Positions 41,591-51,312 of a DNA stretch of 64,000 bases are shown in pieces (the stretch's first letter is position 1; the number at the start of each line of letters is the position of its first letter). A model generated the notes under the pieces. The model did no database searches, was not told the DNA's origin, and worked only from the letters and a program-made list of their open reading frames with translations. The stretch is taken from positions 148,585-212,584 of the forward strand of contig JACKBN010000011.1 of the NCBI GenBank assembly GCA_020634565.1, in the 5' to 3' direction. The position numbers and the translations under genes were made by a program. This DNA is from Ardenticatenaceae bacterium (GTDB taxonomy: Bacteria > Chloroflexota > Anaerolineae > Promineifilales > Promineifilaceae).

Positions 41591-44500
41591 CTAATCCACC
41601 AAACGCAAGCGGTGGGCGAGAGTGTGGGGCAGGATGTTGCCCAGTACCTTTTTCTCTTCTGCGCCAAGGATGCCGAGCAAGAGCAAGCCAGCCGGATATA
41701 TGACCATGCCGATGAGCAGCCCGATGACGAGATGCACCTGCCCACCCAGCCACATGCCGCCAAACATGAGGGCCGTGAGCAGAAACGGCCGTCCCCACAA
41801 CCCCAACCAGTTAATCCCCGCCATCTTCTGCCGCAGGTAATAATCGAACAGCACCAACAGCACCAATTCCGACAACATGGTGGTGACGCCCGCCGCCACG
41901 TAGCTGTAGCGCGGGATAAAAATAAAGTTGGCAATGATGTTGAACAGCACCGCCACCGTGAAGGCGCGCGGCTGTTTGCTCTCCAGTCCCAAGCTGATGA
42001 GCACGTAGTTGGTCACGCTGTTGAGCCAGCCCAGCGGAATGGACCAGATGACGATTTGCAGGGCAATCGCGCCGGCGGGCAAAAATTCTGCTCCGGCCAC
42101 GATTTGCACCAGCGGCACCGCCAAATAATGGGTCACAGCAGCGACGGGCAGCGCCAGCAGCAGCATCAGCTTGAGCGACATGGCGTACATCTGCCGCGCC
42201 GCGTCGATCGATTCGCCAATGCGGCGTGAGATGATGGGGAAGAGCGCCAAGGTGAAAAATGAGGGCACAATTTGCAGCGCGTTGAACCATTTGTAGGCGC
42301 TACTGTACCAGCCCGCCACCTCCTGCCCGTTGTCCAGCAGCACGCGCAGCAGATAACTGTCAATCGAGATAAACACCGTTTGGAGCAGATGGATGAGCAT
42401 GAGTGGGAAGCCGGCGCGCAGCATCTGCCGCTGCAAAGTCCAGTTGAGCTGCCACGGGCCGCGCAGCGTGTAGCGGCGCAGGGCAATCGCCAACAACAGG
42501 CTAAGGGTAATGACGTTGGTGAGGATGGAAACGGCCGCTAAGCCCACAAAACCAAAGCCCAGCAGCAGGGCCGTCACGCCAAATCCTACCTTGAGGATGG
42601 TCGTCACAGTGGTCATGGCGTTGGGCACTTCCGCTTCTTCGTGTACGTAAAACAGCCCCGTCACGCCTTTGGACATGCCAGAGAAGACCATGCCAATCAT
42701 GATGAGCGCGGTTGCCAAAATTTCTGGCTGGGTGAGTGCGTTGGCCTGGTCAAATAAATTGGTGGTGGCGATGATGGCGATGACGGGCAGGGCGGCAACC
42801 GCGCCCGCACCGAGGCGGAGGACGGTGGTGTTGAGCAGGTAGTTGGGTGCTTTGTCGCGGTCGCTGGCCACGTCGCGGATGAGCAGAATGTCCAGGCCGA
42901 AGTTGGCGATGATGTCAAAAATCCCGGCGGTGACGATGGCGGTTTGGAAGCTGCCGGAGCCAGCGGGGCCAAGCAGGCGTAGGTAGAAGGCGGCAAAGCC
43001 AAAGTCGATCAGTTTGTTGAACAGATTCAGGGCAATCGGGGCCAAACTATTTTTAGCGAGGCTGCGGGTGACACTTTGCTCGCCATCTTGCTTGTAGAAA
43101 CGCTGCCAGCCCCAAACAACCGCGCCAAAGAGCAAGATAATCCCGGCCATGAAGCTGCCCAGCGCACCAAGTTGGAAGCTCGTTGGGCTGTAGCGGAAGC
43201 GCACTTGCCACTCGCCGGGCTGCAACACGACGCCCCGGAAGTTGCCATTCACGCGGGTAATTGGCACTTCTATTTCTTCTTCGGCGGTCACGGTAGACGG
43301 CCGTATCCATGCCTTCCATCCCGGAAAATAACTGTCGTTGAGGATGAGCCAGCTGGGTTGGGAGACGGCCGTTTCTAGCACGACTTCGCGGTTGGTGTAG
43401 GTGGTGATTGTGGCAGGCTGATAGGGGGCGGAGGTTGGAGATTGGAGATTGGAGATTGGGCTAATCTCCACGTTCACAAATTGGCGCGGGTCGTATTGGG
43501 TGGTCATGGCGGTGAGAGGATTGGCGGAAACGGCCGTTGCCGTCAGTGGCAAGGTGTAAGCGCGGGGAGCGACCGCCGCGTTTTCGTAAATCCGCACCCC
43601 TTCACCCTGCCACACTTCCGTGAACTTGGGCAGCGCAATCGTCTCGCTGGTGATGACGTACTTCACGCCCAACACATCCAGCAGCGGCGAGTTGAGCGAT
43701 TCCCAATTGACGATGGGCTGGACGCGGTTGGCCAGCAGTTCGTTTTGTGGCTCGATGGCCGCCATGTACTCCGTGTACTGTTTGGGAATGATGGAATCGT
43801 AGCCGCGCACGTCGGGCAGATCGAACAGCCAGGCAGAGTTGGCATGGAATGTTCTGTCACCTTTGGGGTCAAAGCTGGTGATCCGCCATTGGCCAGGTTG
43901 GGATTCCAACCATTGCACCATTTCGGGTTTAAAGTCGAGCAGCGCCGGGTCGTTGCTGGCGTTGAAGCCAAAATTGGCAATGAACAGGTCCAGAATAATG
44001 AGAACCGTGGCCATAAAAAGCCAGATTGGCTGCTGCCCGCCCCAGCGACCGACAAAAATGGGGCAGCGGCTCACGCGCACCACGGCCCCTACGCCAATGA
44101 GCATGAGTGCCAGAAAGAACAGTTGGCGAAATTCGTAGCTGTAAAAAGCGGCCGTATTTGGAAAAGCCCCCGGCGCGCCAGCCAATCCTAAAAAGAGGCG
44201 TTCCACGAACGGCTGAATCTGCTCATAAAAAATGCGCGAGACAAATAAACCACCCAGCAGCAGCAAGCCAGACCAAAACGCCAGGCCCGCGAATCCGGTA
44301 ATCAAAGAAACTGAAGACCAGAGGAAAAACGGCCGTTTCCACCAAGAAACAGTCGCGTCACTGGCCCAAACATTGAAAGTTGCCCCGCGTTTTTCGCGCC
44401 ATTCCGCCACGCTTTGCCATTTGCGGGTGCTGCTCAAATGCTCCACACCAAAGCCCGTCAGCACCGCCACCGCCAGCGACAGCGGGAACACCCAGCGGAA

Positions 44501-45802
44501 CGGCGTGTGCAGTTGGTTCACAAAGGGCAGGCCATAATACAAAATGGCGTACAGCGGCGTGCCAAAAATAAAGGCCAGCGAGAAAAAACTGAGCACGGCA
44601 AAGAAGCCGATGTGCGTTTTGTGCCGTCGCCAGCCACCCAGGATGCCCAGTGCCGCCAGAAAGAGCGGCAAAATGCCCAGGTAAATGGCACCCTCAACGT
44701 AATTTTTGATGCCCCATTCGGTATTGGTTTTGCTCTCGCCGTAATAATTTTGGCTCAGGGCGACTGTCTCGCCGCTGAAGACGTCTATGTAGCTGTGATG
44801 CGTTGGATTGCCAAAAAAGTTGGGCAGCGCCAACGTCAGGATGCGGCGTTCCGGGAAGCCGTAATCCATAACCTCGGCAAATGTCGCTGACTCCTGCCGG
44901 AAGTTGACTTGCCCCAGCTCAAACAGCGGCACGAGCTGCACCGCACCGAGCATGAGGCCGAGGAGGACCATGGCGGTTAGGGTGCCGCCGGTTTTCAGTA
45001 ATCCGTGAACGGTAATCGGTGGTCGGTGGTCAGTATTCAGTTGGCGAGCGTGCCACCAGTTGGTTGCTAGTCGCCAAGCGGCGTAGGCGGCCATGACGAC
45101 GAGGGTGTAAATGGTGAATTCGATGTGCCCGGCCAAAATTTGAAAGCCCAGTGCCACTGCGCCCAGTCCAACCCACCAAAAAGTGGTGCTGCTAGACTGA
45201 TTACTGTTCACCGAATACTGTTTACCGATCACCTTCTCTATACACGCCAGTAGCAGCGGCAGCCACACCACCGCCCCACTAATCATGGGGAAAACGGCCG
45301 CACTGATCACCAGATACGCGCCACCCTGGAACACCAATCCGGCAATGAAGGCAGAGGGGCGCTGGAGTTTGAGGATACGGCCGTAAACATACATCAACAC
45401 CCCGGCTAACCAAATCTGGCTGACGGTGTACCAACCGTAGGCGTTGGCCAGCGGCAAAATGAGGAACAGCACGCTAAACGGGTAGTACGCGCTATGCTGC
45501 CCTGCCGCTAAAAACGGTACCCCGGCAAACAAATTGGGGTTCCACAGCGGAATGTCGCGGGCAAAAACAGTCTCGCGCACAAACTGCTTCCAGGCGTAAT
45601 TTTGGATGATGAGGTCGCTGATGAGGGGATTGTGCGGCTGCGTCAGGCCAAACTCGCTGGCATATGCCGACCAGGGTGCCCACTGGTACAGGTTGTCTAC
45701 GGGCAGCATCGTTTGCCCGCCCAACGTCACGCTGCCGAACAGCAGCAGGGGCAGCAGCAAAAAGCCGAGCAAAAGCAGTAAATCAGTGCGGAATCGTTTC
45801 AT
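41591..45802 (-). CDS. YfhO-type GT-C membrane protein fused to a Wzx-like flippase
   Basis: This is a protein of about 1403 aa in one open frame. Residues 1 to about 920 form a YfhO-like protein: LGGQTMLPVDNLYQWAPWSA, then IPLWNPNLFAGVPFLAAGQH (first-loop signature), many helices, the soluble part FVNVEISPISNL and NDSYFPGWKAWI, and a late helix. Residues about 945-1403 form a polysaccharide flippase of the MATE/MVF type (SLAKNSLAPIALNLFNKLID, then LRLLGPAGSGSFQTAIVTAG) with about 12-14 helices. YfhO relatives act in teichoic-acid or lipid-linked glycosylation, and Wzx proteins flip lipid-linked sugars. The fusion would couple flipping and transfer (inference). Three repeat insertions are coding (45196-45232, 44998-45045, 43434-43470). 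Confidence 0.85.
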   Translation of the reverse strand: MKRFRTDLLLLLGFLLLPLLLFGSVTLGGQTMLPVDNLYQWAPWSAYASEFGLTQPHNPLISDLIIQNYAWKQFVRETVFARDIPLWNPNLFAGVPFLAAGQHSAYYPFSVLFLILPLANAYGWYTVSQIWLAGVLMYVYGRILKLQRPSAFIAGLVFQGGAYLVISAAVFPMISGAVVWLPLLLACIEKVIGKQYSVNSNQSSSTTFWWVGLGAVALGFQILAGHIEFTIYTLVVMAAYAAWRLATNWWHARQLNTDHRPPITVHGLLKTGGTLTAMVLLGLMLGAVQLVPLFELGQVNFRQESATFAEVMDYGFPERRILTLALPNFFGNPTHHSYIDVFSGETVALSQNYYGESKTNTEWGIKNYVEGAIYLGILPLFLAALGILGGWRRHKTHIGFFAVLSFFSLAFIFGTPLYAILYYGLPFVNQLHTPFRWVFPLSLAVAVLTGFGVEHLSSTRKWQSVAEWREKRGATFNVWASDATVSWWKRPFFLWSSVSLITGFAGLAFWSGLLLLGGLFVSRIFYEQIQPFVERLFLGLAGAPGAFPNTAAFYSYEFRQLFFLALMLIGVGAVVRVSRCPIFVGRWGGQQPIWLFMATVLIILDLFIANFGFNASNDPALLDFKPEMVQWLESQPGQWRITSFDPKGDRTFHANSAWLFDLPDVRGYDSIIPKQYTEYMAAIEPQNELLANRVQPIVNWESLNSPLLDVLGVKYVITSETIALPKFTEVWQGEGVRIYENAAVAPRAYTLPLTATAVSANPLTAMTTQYDPRQFVNVEISPISNLQSPTSAPYQPATITTYTNREVVLETAVSQPSWLILNDSYFPGWKAWIRPSTVTAEEEIEVPITRVNGNFRGVVLQPGEWQVRFRYSPTSFQLGALGSFMAGIILLFGAVVWGWQRFYKQDGEQSVTRSLAKNSLAPIALNLFNKLIDFGFAAFYLRLLGPAGSGSFQTAIVTAGIFDIIANFGLDILLIRDVASDRDKAPNYLLNTTVLRLGAGAVAALPVIAIIATTNLFDQANALTQPEILATALIMIGMVFSGMSKGVTGLFYVHEEAEVPNAMTTVTTILKVGFGVTALLLGFGFVGLAAVSILTNVITLSLLLAIALRRYTLRGPWQLNWTLQRQMLRAGFPLMLIHLLQTVFISIDSYLLRVLLDNGQEVAGWYSSAYKWFNALQIVPSFFTLALFPIISRRIGESIDAARQMYAMSLKLMLLLALPVAAVTHYLAVPLVQIVAGAEFLPAGAIALQIVIWSIPLGWLNSVTNYVLISLGLESKQPRAFTVAVLFNIIANFIFIPRYSYVAAGVTTMLSELVLLVLFDYYLRQKMAGINWLGLWGRPFLLTALMFGGMWLGGQVHLVIGLLIGMVIYPAGLLLLGILGAEEKKVLGNILPHTLAHRLRLVD
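43434..43470. repeat. GGAGATTGGAGATT repeat inside the YfhO fusion gene
   Basis: GGTTGGAGATTGGAGATTGG then AATCTCC is translated as EISPISNLQSP. It is the same family as in purL at 26611-26682. Confidence 0.8.
44998..45045. repeat. GGTAATCGG repeat inside the YfhO fusion gene
   Basis: CGTGAACGGTAATCGGTGGT then CAGTATTCAG is translated as LNTDHRPPITVHGL in a loop between helices. A second short copy at 45196-45232 is read as IGKQYSVNSNQS. Confidence 0.8.
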
Positions 45803-45810
45803 AACTAAAA

Positions 45811-45843
45811 AGAAGTTCAACCTCTTTAAGAAGTTGAACTTCT
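45811..45843. repeat. Inverted repeat upstream of the YfhO fusion gene
   Basis: AGAAGTTCAA (45811-45820) and TTGAACTTCT (45834-45843) are exact complements. The middle (CCTCTTTAAGAAG) repeats parts of the arms. It occupies the presumed leader, so it may form a hairpin before the start. Confidence 0.75.
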
Positions 45844-45895
45844 AACGTCGCAAATTGTATCAAAATGTGAGGGGGATAAAAAACGGCCGTGCCAC

Positions 45896-46765
45896 TTATA
45901 GCCGATGTTTTGCCAACGCTGTAAACATCTCTTCCATGTTGTTGCCCTGGAACTGATTAGATGAAAGCGCCGCCACATGCACCGTCAACCTTTCCGATTC
46001 CGGTAATTCATGCAGACGCTGCCGTTCAAGGGCCGGATAAAAATATTGAATGGAAGGATGCAGCCGCACCATGCAGCGTTCCGCCAGCTTTTGGCAATTG
46101 TCTGCTGAGCTGATAATGACAAAATCACCGGAATCCGTGTGGCCGACAAAATTGTCGCCCTCGCCGCTTTCCTGCACAGCGTTGGCAATCATCAAGGTGA
46201 CGGCTCGCGAAACGTCATCGGCGGCCACAAAGCCAAACTTGTCACGGAACTTGTTCAGGCCGCGAATGCCAGCCAGCACCACGCCCCAATCGGCTTGGTT
46301 GAGCATTTGGCTGAGCTGCTCCCGCACCAGCTCTCCTTCTGGTAAGCCGGTAACCGGGTTTAACAAGGTGCTCATTTGGGCACGGCGCAGCGCATTGCGC
46401 ACCCGCAGCCGCAGTTCCTGAATATCAAACGGTTTGGTGATGTAATCCACCGCGCCCAGTTCTAACCCGGCAAGTTTGTCTTCCCGCTCCCGCTTTTCTG
46501 TCAGGAAGATAACGGGCACGTGTTGCGTTTTGCGTGAGCGCCGCAGTTGGCGGCACACTTCATACCCATCAATATCAGGCAGTCGGATATCCAGCACAAC
46601 CACATCTGGCACATTTTGAGAGATGCCTTCTACGGCATCATGTCCTCGTGAGGCAACAGAAACCTTGTACCCCTGAACCCGGAAATAGGCCCGAAGCATT
46701 TCAGCTAAATCGTTATCGTCTTCTACAATATAAATGGATTGGCTTTTCTGGTCTGCGTCATTCAT
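45896..46765 (-). CDS. Response regulator with a degenerate GGDEF-like output domain
   Basis: The 289-aa protein has a receiver domain (1-125): acidic pocket E15-D16-D17, phosphoacceptor D59 in VVVLDIRLPD, T89 and K111. After a linker comes a GGDEF-type fold (NPVTGLPEGELVREQLSQML; GVVLAGIRGLNKFRDKFG), but the signature loop reads DSGDFVI instead of GGDEF, so diguanylate cyclase activity is unlikely and a nucleotide-sensing or protein-binding role is likelier. No kinase gene lies next to it. The V4R gene upstream (64 bases) may be its partner. No ACGGCCGT is present in either gene. Confidence 0.88.
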   Translation of the reverse strand: MNDADQKSQSIYIVEDDNDLAEMLRAYFRVQGYKVSVASRGHDAVEGISQNVPDVVVLDIRLPDIDGYEVCRQLRRSRKTQHVPVIFLTEKREREDKLAGLELGAVDYITKPFDIQELRLRVRNALRRAQMSTLLNPVTGLPEGELVREQLSQMLNQADWGVVLAGIRGLNKFRDKFGFVAADDVSRAVTLMIANAVQESGEGDNFVGHTDSGDFVIISSADNCQKLAERCMVRLHPSIQYFYPALERQRLHELPESERLTVHVAALSSNQFQGNNMEEMFTALAKHRL

Positions 46766-46829
46766 AGTTACTTCTTTAGGTATAAACCGGTCTGTTTTGC
46801 AACGGTTCAGCCAGTGTTGACGTTATTTT

Positions 46830-47465
46830 TTACTTAATTGGCTCTTTATCGATTTTGAATACACATGCTTCTGCACCTGCGGCATGGCAGGCAATTTCAT
46901 CCACCCGAAATTCCAGGCCGCCGCTAACCCAGCGCAACGTTTCTTGCAAAATGCCCACAGCAATGTAGCAAATAGCCCGATCCGCTTCCTGGCCCCAGCA
47001 CATGGAACAGCGGTCGATGGTGTACAAAAAATGATCATCCATTTCTTCTACATGGCTGGTTTGGTCGCTAAATTGGGTAAAGATCCGGGCAACGGCAGGA
47101 ATGCCGATTTTAAGCTTGGTCTTGAGAGGAAGCACCTTAAAGGCTAAATCGCTAACGCCAGCCAATGCGCCAAACTGGCGCAGTCCGCGTGAAAAAATGG
47201 CGCGCCCGCTGCGCAAGGCCAGTCCTCGTCCGCCGCGCGGCCCGTAAATTTCTTCCAGGCCACGATTGATGTTGCTAATGTTGGCAAAGTTAAACTCACG
47301 TTCCAGATTGTCGGGGGGAGCATTTTGAATATATTCGCGTAGCTCGACGAGGTTGAGCAGAGCGTTGAGTCCATTACGGCCCATAACTTCTTCGAGCGAT
47401 GTTAACATGATGCGTCCCATCTTGTTGGGGTAGTAATAGTTACTTTGTGGGACCAGGTCTCTCAC
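46830..47465 (-). CDS. V4R-domain (4-vinyl reductase-like) sensor protein
   Basis: The 211-aa protein carries a C-terminal V4R domain: YTIDRCSMCWGQEADRAICY, then ETLRWVSGGLEFRVDEIACH and AAGAEACVFKIDKEP. The conserved Cys and His residues (CSMCW, C-Y, CH, C-F) suggest metal or Fe-S binding. V4R domains sense small hydrophobic molecules in regulators. The N-terminal part is helical (LTSLEEVMGRNGLNALLNLV). The start is GTG 47465 with GGAGG 6 bases upstream. It is probably in one operon with the response regulator. Confidence 0.82.
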   Translation of the reverse strand: MRDLVPQSNYYYPNKMGRIMLTSLEEVMGRNGLNALLNLVELREYIQNAPPDNLEREFNFANISNINRGLEEIYGPRGGRGLALRSGRAIFSRGLRQFGALAGVSDLAFKVLPLKTKLKIGIPAVARIFTQFSDQTSHVEEMDDHFLYTIDRCSMCWGQEADRAICYIAVGILQETLRWVSGGLEFRVDEIACHAAGAEACVFKIDKEPIK

Positions 47466-47733
47466 AAAAACCTCCGAAGCCTCATGTGGTAAAAGAATGA
47501 GTGCCGCACGGTTCTCAAGTATAACAAGCAGCTAATTATTACACAAAGATCGTCTGCTGCAGCCAAAGCCAAATAGGAGAATTGTCCATATGATGATTAC
47601 GATGCTGCTTGCTGCGGGGAATTTGGCGCGCAATACGGCTCGTGTCATAATGACCCGCGAGACGTGGCGTGGGGCTAAAAACACGCCAGTTCATTTGGTA
47701 ACAAACCATCCGGCAGGGCAAAGGAAGTGATGC

Positions 47734-49179
47734 ATGGCACGGGCACAAATGTTGTTTCCACCAGATTTTTTGTGGGGGACGGCAACGGCCGCTTTTCAGG
47801 TAGAGGGGAATAACCAAAATAGTGATTGGTGGGCGTGGGAGCAGGCAGACGGCCGTATTCTCCACAACCACAAATCTGGCTTGGCGAGCAACTGGTGGGC
47901 CAACGCTGAGCAAGATTTGGACATCGCTGCCGAGATGGGTACGAATGCCCATCGCCTCTCGCTGGAGTGGAGCCGCATCGAGCCGGAGCCGAGCGTGTTT
48001 GACGACGCAGCCCTGGGCCGCTACCGGGAAATTTTGCAAGGCATGCACGAGCGGGGCATTGAGCCGATGGTGACGCTACACCATTTTAGCAACCCGCTGT
48101 GGCTGGTGGAGAAGGGGGATTTTGGCAGCCAGGTGGTGGTCGATTACTTTCGCCGCTACACAGCCAAGGTGGTCGATGTGCTGGGCGACCTCATTCCCAA
48201 GTGGATCACCATCAACGAACCGATGGTATACGTCTTTATGCGCTATCTGAGCGGGGCGTTCCCCGCAGGCAAGCAGCGTGGCTGGACGGGCGCGCTGGGC
48301 GCTATTCCCAATCTGCTGCGCTGCCACGCGGCAGCATACCATACGATTAAGGAAAAGCTGCCGCAGGCGCAGGTGGGCGTGGCCAAAAATATGGCGGTGC
48401 TGCAAGCGCGGCCTGGCAGTTCGGCGTTGAGTCGCTGGTGGGCAGGGCGGTTGAGCTGGTTGTTTAACCAGATGTGGTTGGATTCGATGACGAACGGCCG
48501 TCTCTATTTCCCCGTCGGCCGTCGCACAATCCCTAATCTGGCGGGCAGCTACGATTTTATTGGCCTCAATTATTATACGCGTTTTTATGTTAACTTTCCG
48601 CCGTTTGGCGACCTGCTCTCCGATGAGTGGGAGCCGGGGGCGGTGGTGAGCGACGGTAACTACGGCGAAATCTACCCCGCCGGGCTGTTCCAGATGATCG
48701 AGGCGCTGCTGCCGTATCGGAAGCCAATCTACATTACGGAAAATGGGGTGCCAGATAGCGCGGATAAGTTACGGCCGTCTTTCCTCATGACCCATTTGCG
48801 CGAGGTGTGGCGAGCGATTAGCTTCAACTATCCGGTGATGGGTTACTACCATTGGAGCCTGGTAGACAACTTTGAGTGGGATCGCGGCTGGACGCAGCGG
48901 TTTGGCCTGATCGAGTTGAATCCAGAAACACAAGAGCGGACCTGGCGGGAAAGCGGCCGTTTGTACGCAGACATTTGCCACAGCCGCAGCCTCACCAGCC
49001 GCCAGGCGGAAAAATATGCTCCTGAATTGCTGCAAACCATTTTTAGGGGAGCGTCGCCCCAGAAATCCAATTTAGCCTCCCTTCGTGCCGAAGCCAACAA
49101 GGGAAGCCGCGTTGATTTTGAAGTGTTTTTAGCGGCTGCACCAGATGTTGAGCCTGGAGAAGATGATAAAACAGAGTAG
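47734..49179 (+). CDS. Family 1 glycoside hydrolase (beta-glucosidase-like)
   Basis: This 481-aa enzyme has the GH1 signature at the N-terminus (PPDFLWGTATAAFQVEGNNQ), the acid/base Glu162 in WITINEPMVY and the nucleophile Glu336 in IYITENGVPD. GYYHWSLVDNFEWDRGWTQR and FGLIELNPETQERTWRES follow as usual. It should cleave beta-linked glucosides or galactosides in the cytoplasm. There is no signal peptide. AAGGAAG precedes the ATG. The C-terminal 45 residues are charged and not conserved. No sugar transporter is adjacent. Confidence 0.95.
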   Translation: MARAQMLFPPDFLWGTATAAFQVEGNNQNSDWWAWEQADGRILHNHKSGLASNWWANAEQDLDIAAEMGTNAHRLSLEWSRIEPEPSVFDDAALGRYREILQGMHERGIEPMVTLHHFSNPLWLVEKGDFGSQVVVDYFRRYTAKVVDVLGDLIPKWITINEPMVYVFMRYLSGAFPAGKQRGWTGALGAIPNLLRCHAAAYHTIKEKLPQAQVGVAKNMAVLQARPGSSALSRWWAGRLSWLFNQMWLDSMTNGRLYFPVGRRTIPNLAGSYDFIGLNYYTRFYVNFPPFGDLLSDEWEPGAVVSDGNYGEIYPAGLFQMIEALLPYRKPIYITENGVPDSADKLRPSFLMTHLREVWRAISFNYPVMGYYHWSLVDNFEWDRGWTQRFGLIELNPETQERTWRESGRLYADICHSRSLTSRQAEKYAPELLQTIFRGASPQKSNLASLRAEANKGSRVDFEVFLAAAPDVEPGEDDKTE

Positions 49180-49198
49180 CGTCAAGATGCGAGGGGCT

Positions 49199-51046
49199 TT
49201 ACTCCTTATTCCAGGCAGGCACGTAACTTAGCAAAATCGCTTGGGGCAAAATTTTTTCGGGTGGATTTTGGCCATCAGAAGAAATTTGCCAGATGGCCCA
49301 TTCTTCAGGCAGCGGACTATACTCATTGAGAAGCAAAGAACTATTATCTGGCGTCCAACTGTTTAACGACAAGTTTGTGGGCAAATTTATTTCCCATTGT
49401 TTATCACCTGTGGCTGCTTCCACTATTATCAGCCAATTTTCTCCCTCATCCGAGGCTGGACATCTTAGTGTATAGGCGATTTGCTCACCGTCTGCAGACC
49501 AAACCCAGCTTCGTATGGGTCGTTCTTCACGAGGGCAGGCACTACTTTCTACAGTAGGCAAATCAAAGAAAACATCACCATTTATATTACCTATTTTGCC
49601 AGACTCATAGAGTAGGAAACGGCCGTTTGGGGCAACATCCCTAACAGGCTCGGTAAATAGGTGAGCTGCTTGATCTTCCAATGAGTAAAGAGCATCAGGC
49701 AGGCGATTTGTTTCGGAATGAATTAGCAAGCCACCGCTGTTCGGTAGCCACTTCAGTAGCCTTTCCACGACAGGCTCCAGCGTTACGGCTAGATTGTCCA
49801 CGATTTCTGCTTCTTCTGTTAAGGTGTTGAATAACCAGACTTGAGCCAGGCAGCATTCAGTGGAAACGGCCGTCTCCAAAACAACAACCGCCACATATTC
49901 TCCGTTCGGCGACCATTTAGCCACAAGCAGCTCATTTTCTGCCTTGAAAGGGCAATTTGTTGCCTCATCAGCCAACCGGTAAAAGCAAAGCTGGTTGTTG
50001 TGACCTAGATAAGCCACGCGCTGACTGTCAGGCGACCAAGTAGACACACGCATCGCTCGTCCACGGCCTATACCCGTTTCAGAACCATTAGCGATATTAA
50101 GAAATGCCGAACCGCCCCACTTTCCACCAAGCGCCAACCACATGCCATCGGGAGAAACGTGTGGGTGAAGAGTTTGTAAATTTATATCTTCAGCGCTTTC
50201 AGGTTCGTTGGTCAGTTGTTGATCAAAGTCATTGTCAACATTCGTGCGGTGTAGATGACCATTGCTCTGGAAAATAAGCAAGGGTAAATTCTGAGATTTA
50301 TTCTCTGGATATTGAAAGGTGGACATGATTTGTAACAAAACTTCTTTAACACCGTCTTCATCAGAGAAACCAATGGCGCGGCCGTAATGAATCTGTGTTC
50401 CATCGGGCAGATGAAAATACATCAACTCTCGTACGGCTCTATTTTGTTCTGGCGACCATAGTTCTATCCCTTCAGCCGTGTACGACGCGCCGTTGATTGC
50501 AACTTCCTCGGTTTTTTCTACGATGTCGTATTCAGCGCCTACGCCTGTTGTGCCACAGGGGCTACCGTAGCGTCCGCCGTTATCCATGGGTGCCAGGATT
50601 GAGACAAAGCCTGTCATGTAGCGGATGAAGACGCAAATATCACCAGGGTATGTTTCTTGAAGTTGAACCAAAAAATCATCATGAGAAACGCCTGCTGGTT
50701 TATCTTCTTGCGGGTAGGTGAGTACGCCGGAAGTATCGACGCTTGCGTTTGGTGGATAGCTAAGCTGGTAGCCATAAAACACATTTTCATAAACGAGCCA
50801 TTCTTCTAATGGCATAATGGTGGGAAAGAGCGAGGTAGGTGATGGCGTGGGAGCAACGGTGTTTGTGGGTATGGGAACGGCCGTAATCGGTGGTACTGTA
50901 TCGGTTGCTGTACTTATCTGCGGGGCTGCTGCCTGTGTCACTGTAGCTACCTCGCTTACAGTTTCATTTGTCTGGCAGCCAATGGTAAAAATGAAGCTTA
51001 GCAGAAGCAAGAGTTTTATCGTCTGTTGCCCACGTTTGTAATCCAT
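49199..51046 (-). CDS. Lipoprotein with WD40/TolB-like propeller
   Basis: This protein of about 615 aa has a lipobox (FIFTIGC) near residue 24, then a Thr/Pro-rich spacer, then a domain with ENVFYGYQLSYPPNASVDTS. From residue about 260 propeller blades follow: HPHVSPDGMWLALGGKWGGS, RVSTWSPDSQRVAYLGHNNQ, LVAKWSPNGEYVAVVV, SWVWSADGEQIAYTLRC and SLNSWTPDNSSLLLNEYSPL. It is likely anchored outside the membrane and of binding or scaffold function. ATG 51046 has AGGAG upstream; the longer frame start is unlikely. Confidence 0.78.
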   Translation of the reverse strand: MDYKRGQQTIKLLLLLSFIFTIGCQTNETVSEVATVTQAAAPQISTATDTVPPITAVPIPTNTVAPTPSPTSLFPTIMPLEEWLVYENVFYGYQLSYPPNASVDTSGVLTYPQEDKPAGVSHDDFLVQLQETYPGDICVFIRYMTGFVSILAPMDNGGRYGSPCGTTGVGAEYDIVEKTEEVAINGASYTAEGIELWSPEQNRAVRELMYFHLPDGTQIHYGRAIGFSDEDGVKEVLLQIMSTFQYPENKSQNLPLLIFQSNGHLHRTNVDNDFDQQLTNEPESAEDINLQTLHPHVSPDGMWLALGGKWGGSAFLNIANGSETGIGRGRAMRVSTWSPDSQRVAYLGHNNQLCFYRLADEATNCPFKAENELLVAKWSPNGEYVAVVVLETAVSTECCLAQVWLFNTLTEEAEIVDNLAVTLEPVVERLLKWLPNSGGLLIHSETNRLPDALYSLEDQAAHLFTEPVRDVAPNGRFLLYESGKIGNINGDVFFDLPTVESSACPREERPIRSWVWSADGEQIAYTLRCPASDEGENWLIIVEAATGDKQWEINLPTNLSLNSWTPDNSSLLLNEYSPLPEEWAIWQISSDGQNPPEKILPQAILLSYVPAWNKE

Positions 51047-51312
51047 CACACTTCTCCTGATCTGAGCGACTAAGATGACCAAACGGCCGTTATGACCAAT
51101 ATAAACAACAACCTAATCCTTTTTCAATAGCCGTCGATTGTTTGTTGTCCGATCGTTGAGCAACCGATCGAATAAAGGTAAGTTCTGGGAAACGCTGGCA
51201 GATTTTCGAGGAGTTAAATCCTTTGGTATGATTGTCTGAAACCGATATGCTTTCTGGTACTGTAAAAACCAAATATTGCTTTTTGAAAAGCAAAATTTAA
51301 CCATGCGCTTGA

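Noticed and set aside
40690..41934. Longer start for the double-GNAT protein
   Set aside because: The first 117 codons lie antiparallel in frame shadow of the flippase fusion; ATG 41583 fits the family.
51145..51175. Short dyad CGATCGTTG...CAACCGATCG as a terminator or operator
   Set aside because: No T-run and no clear relation to a promoter; the arms are short.
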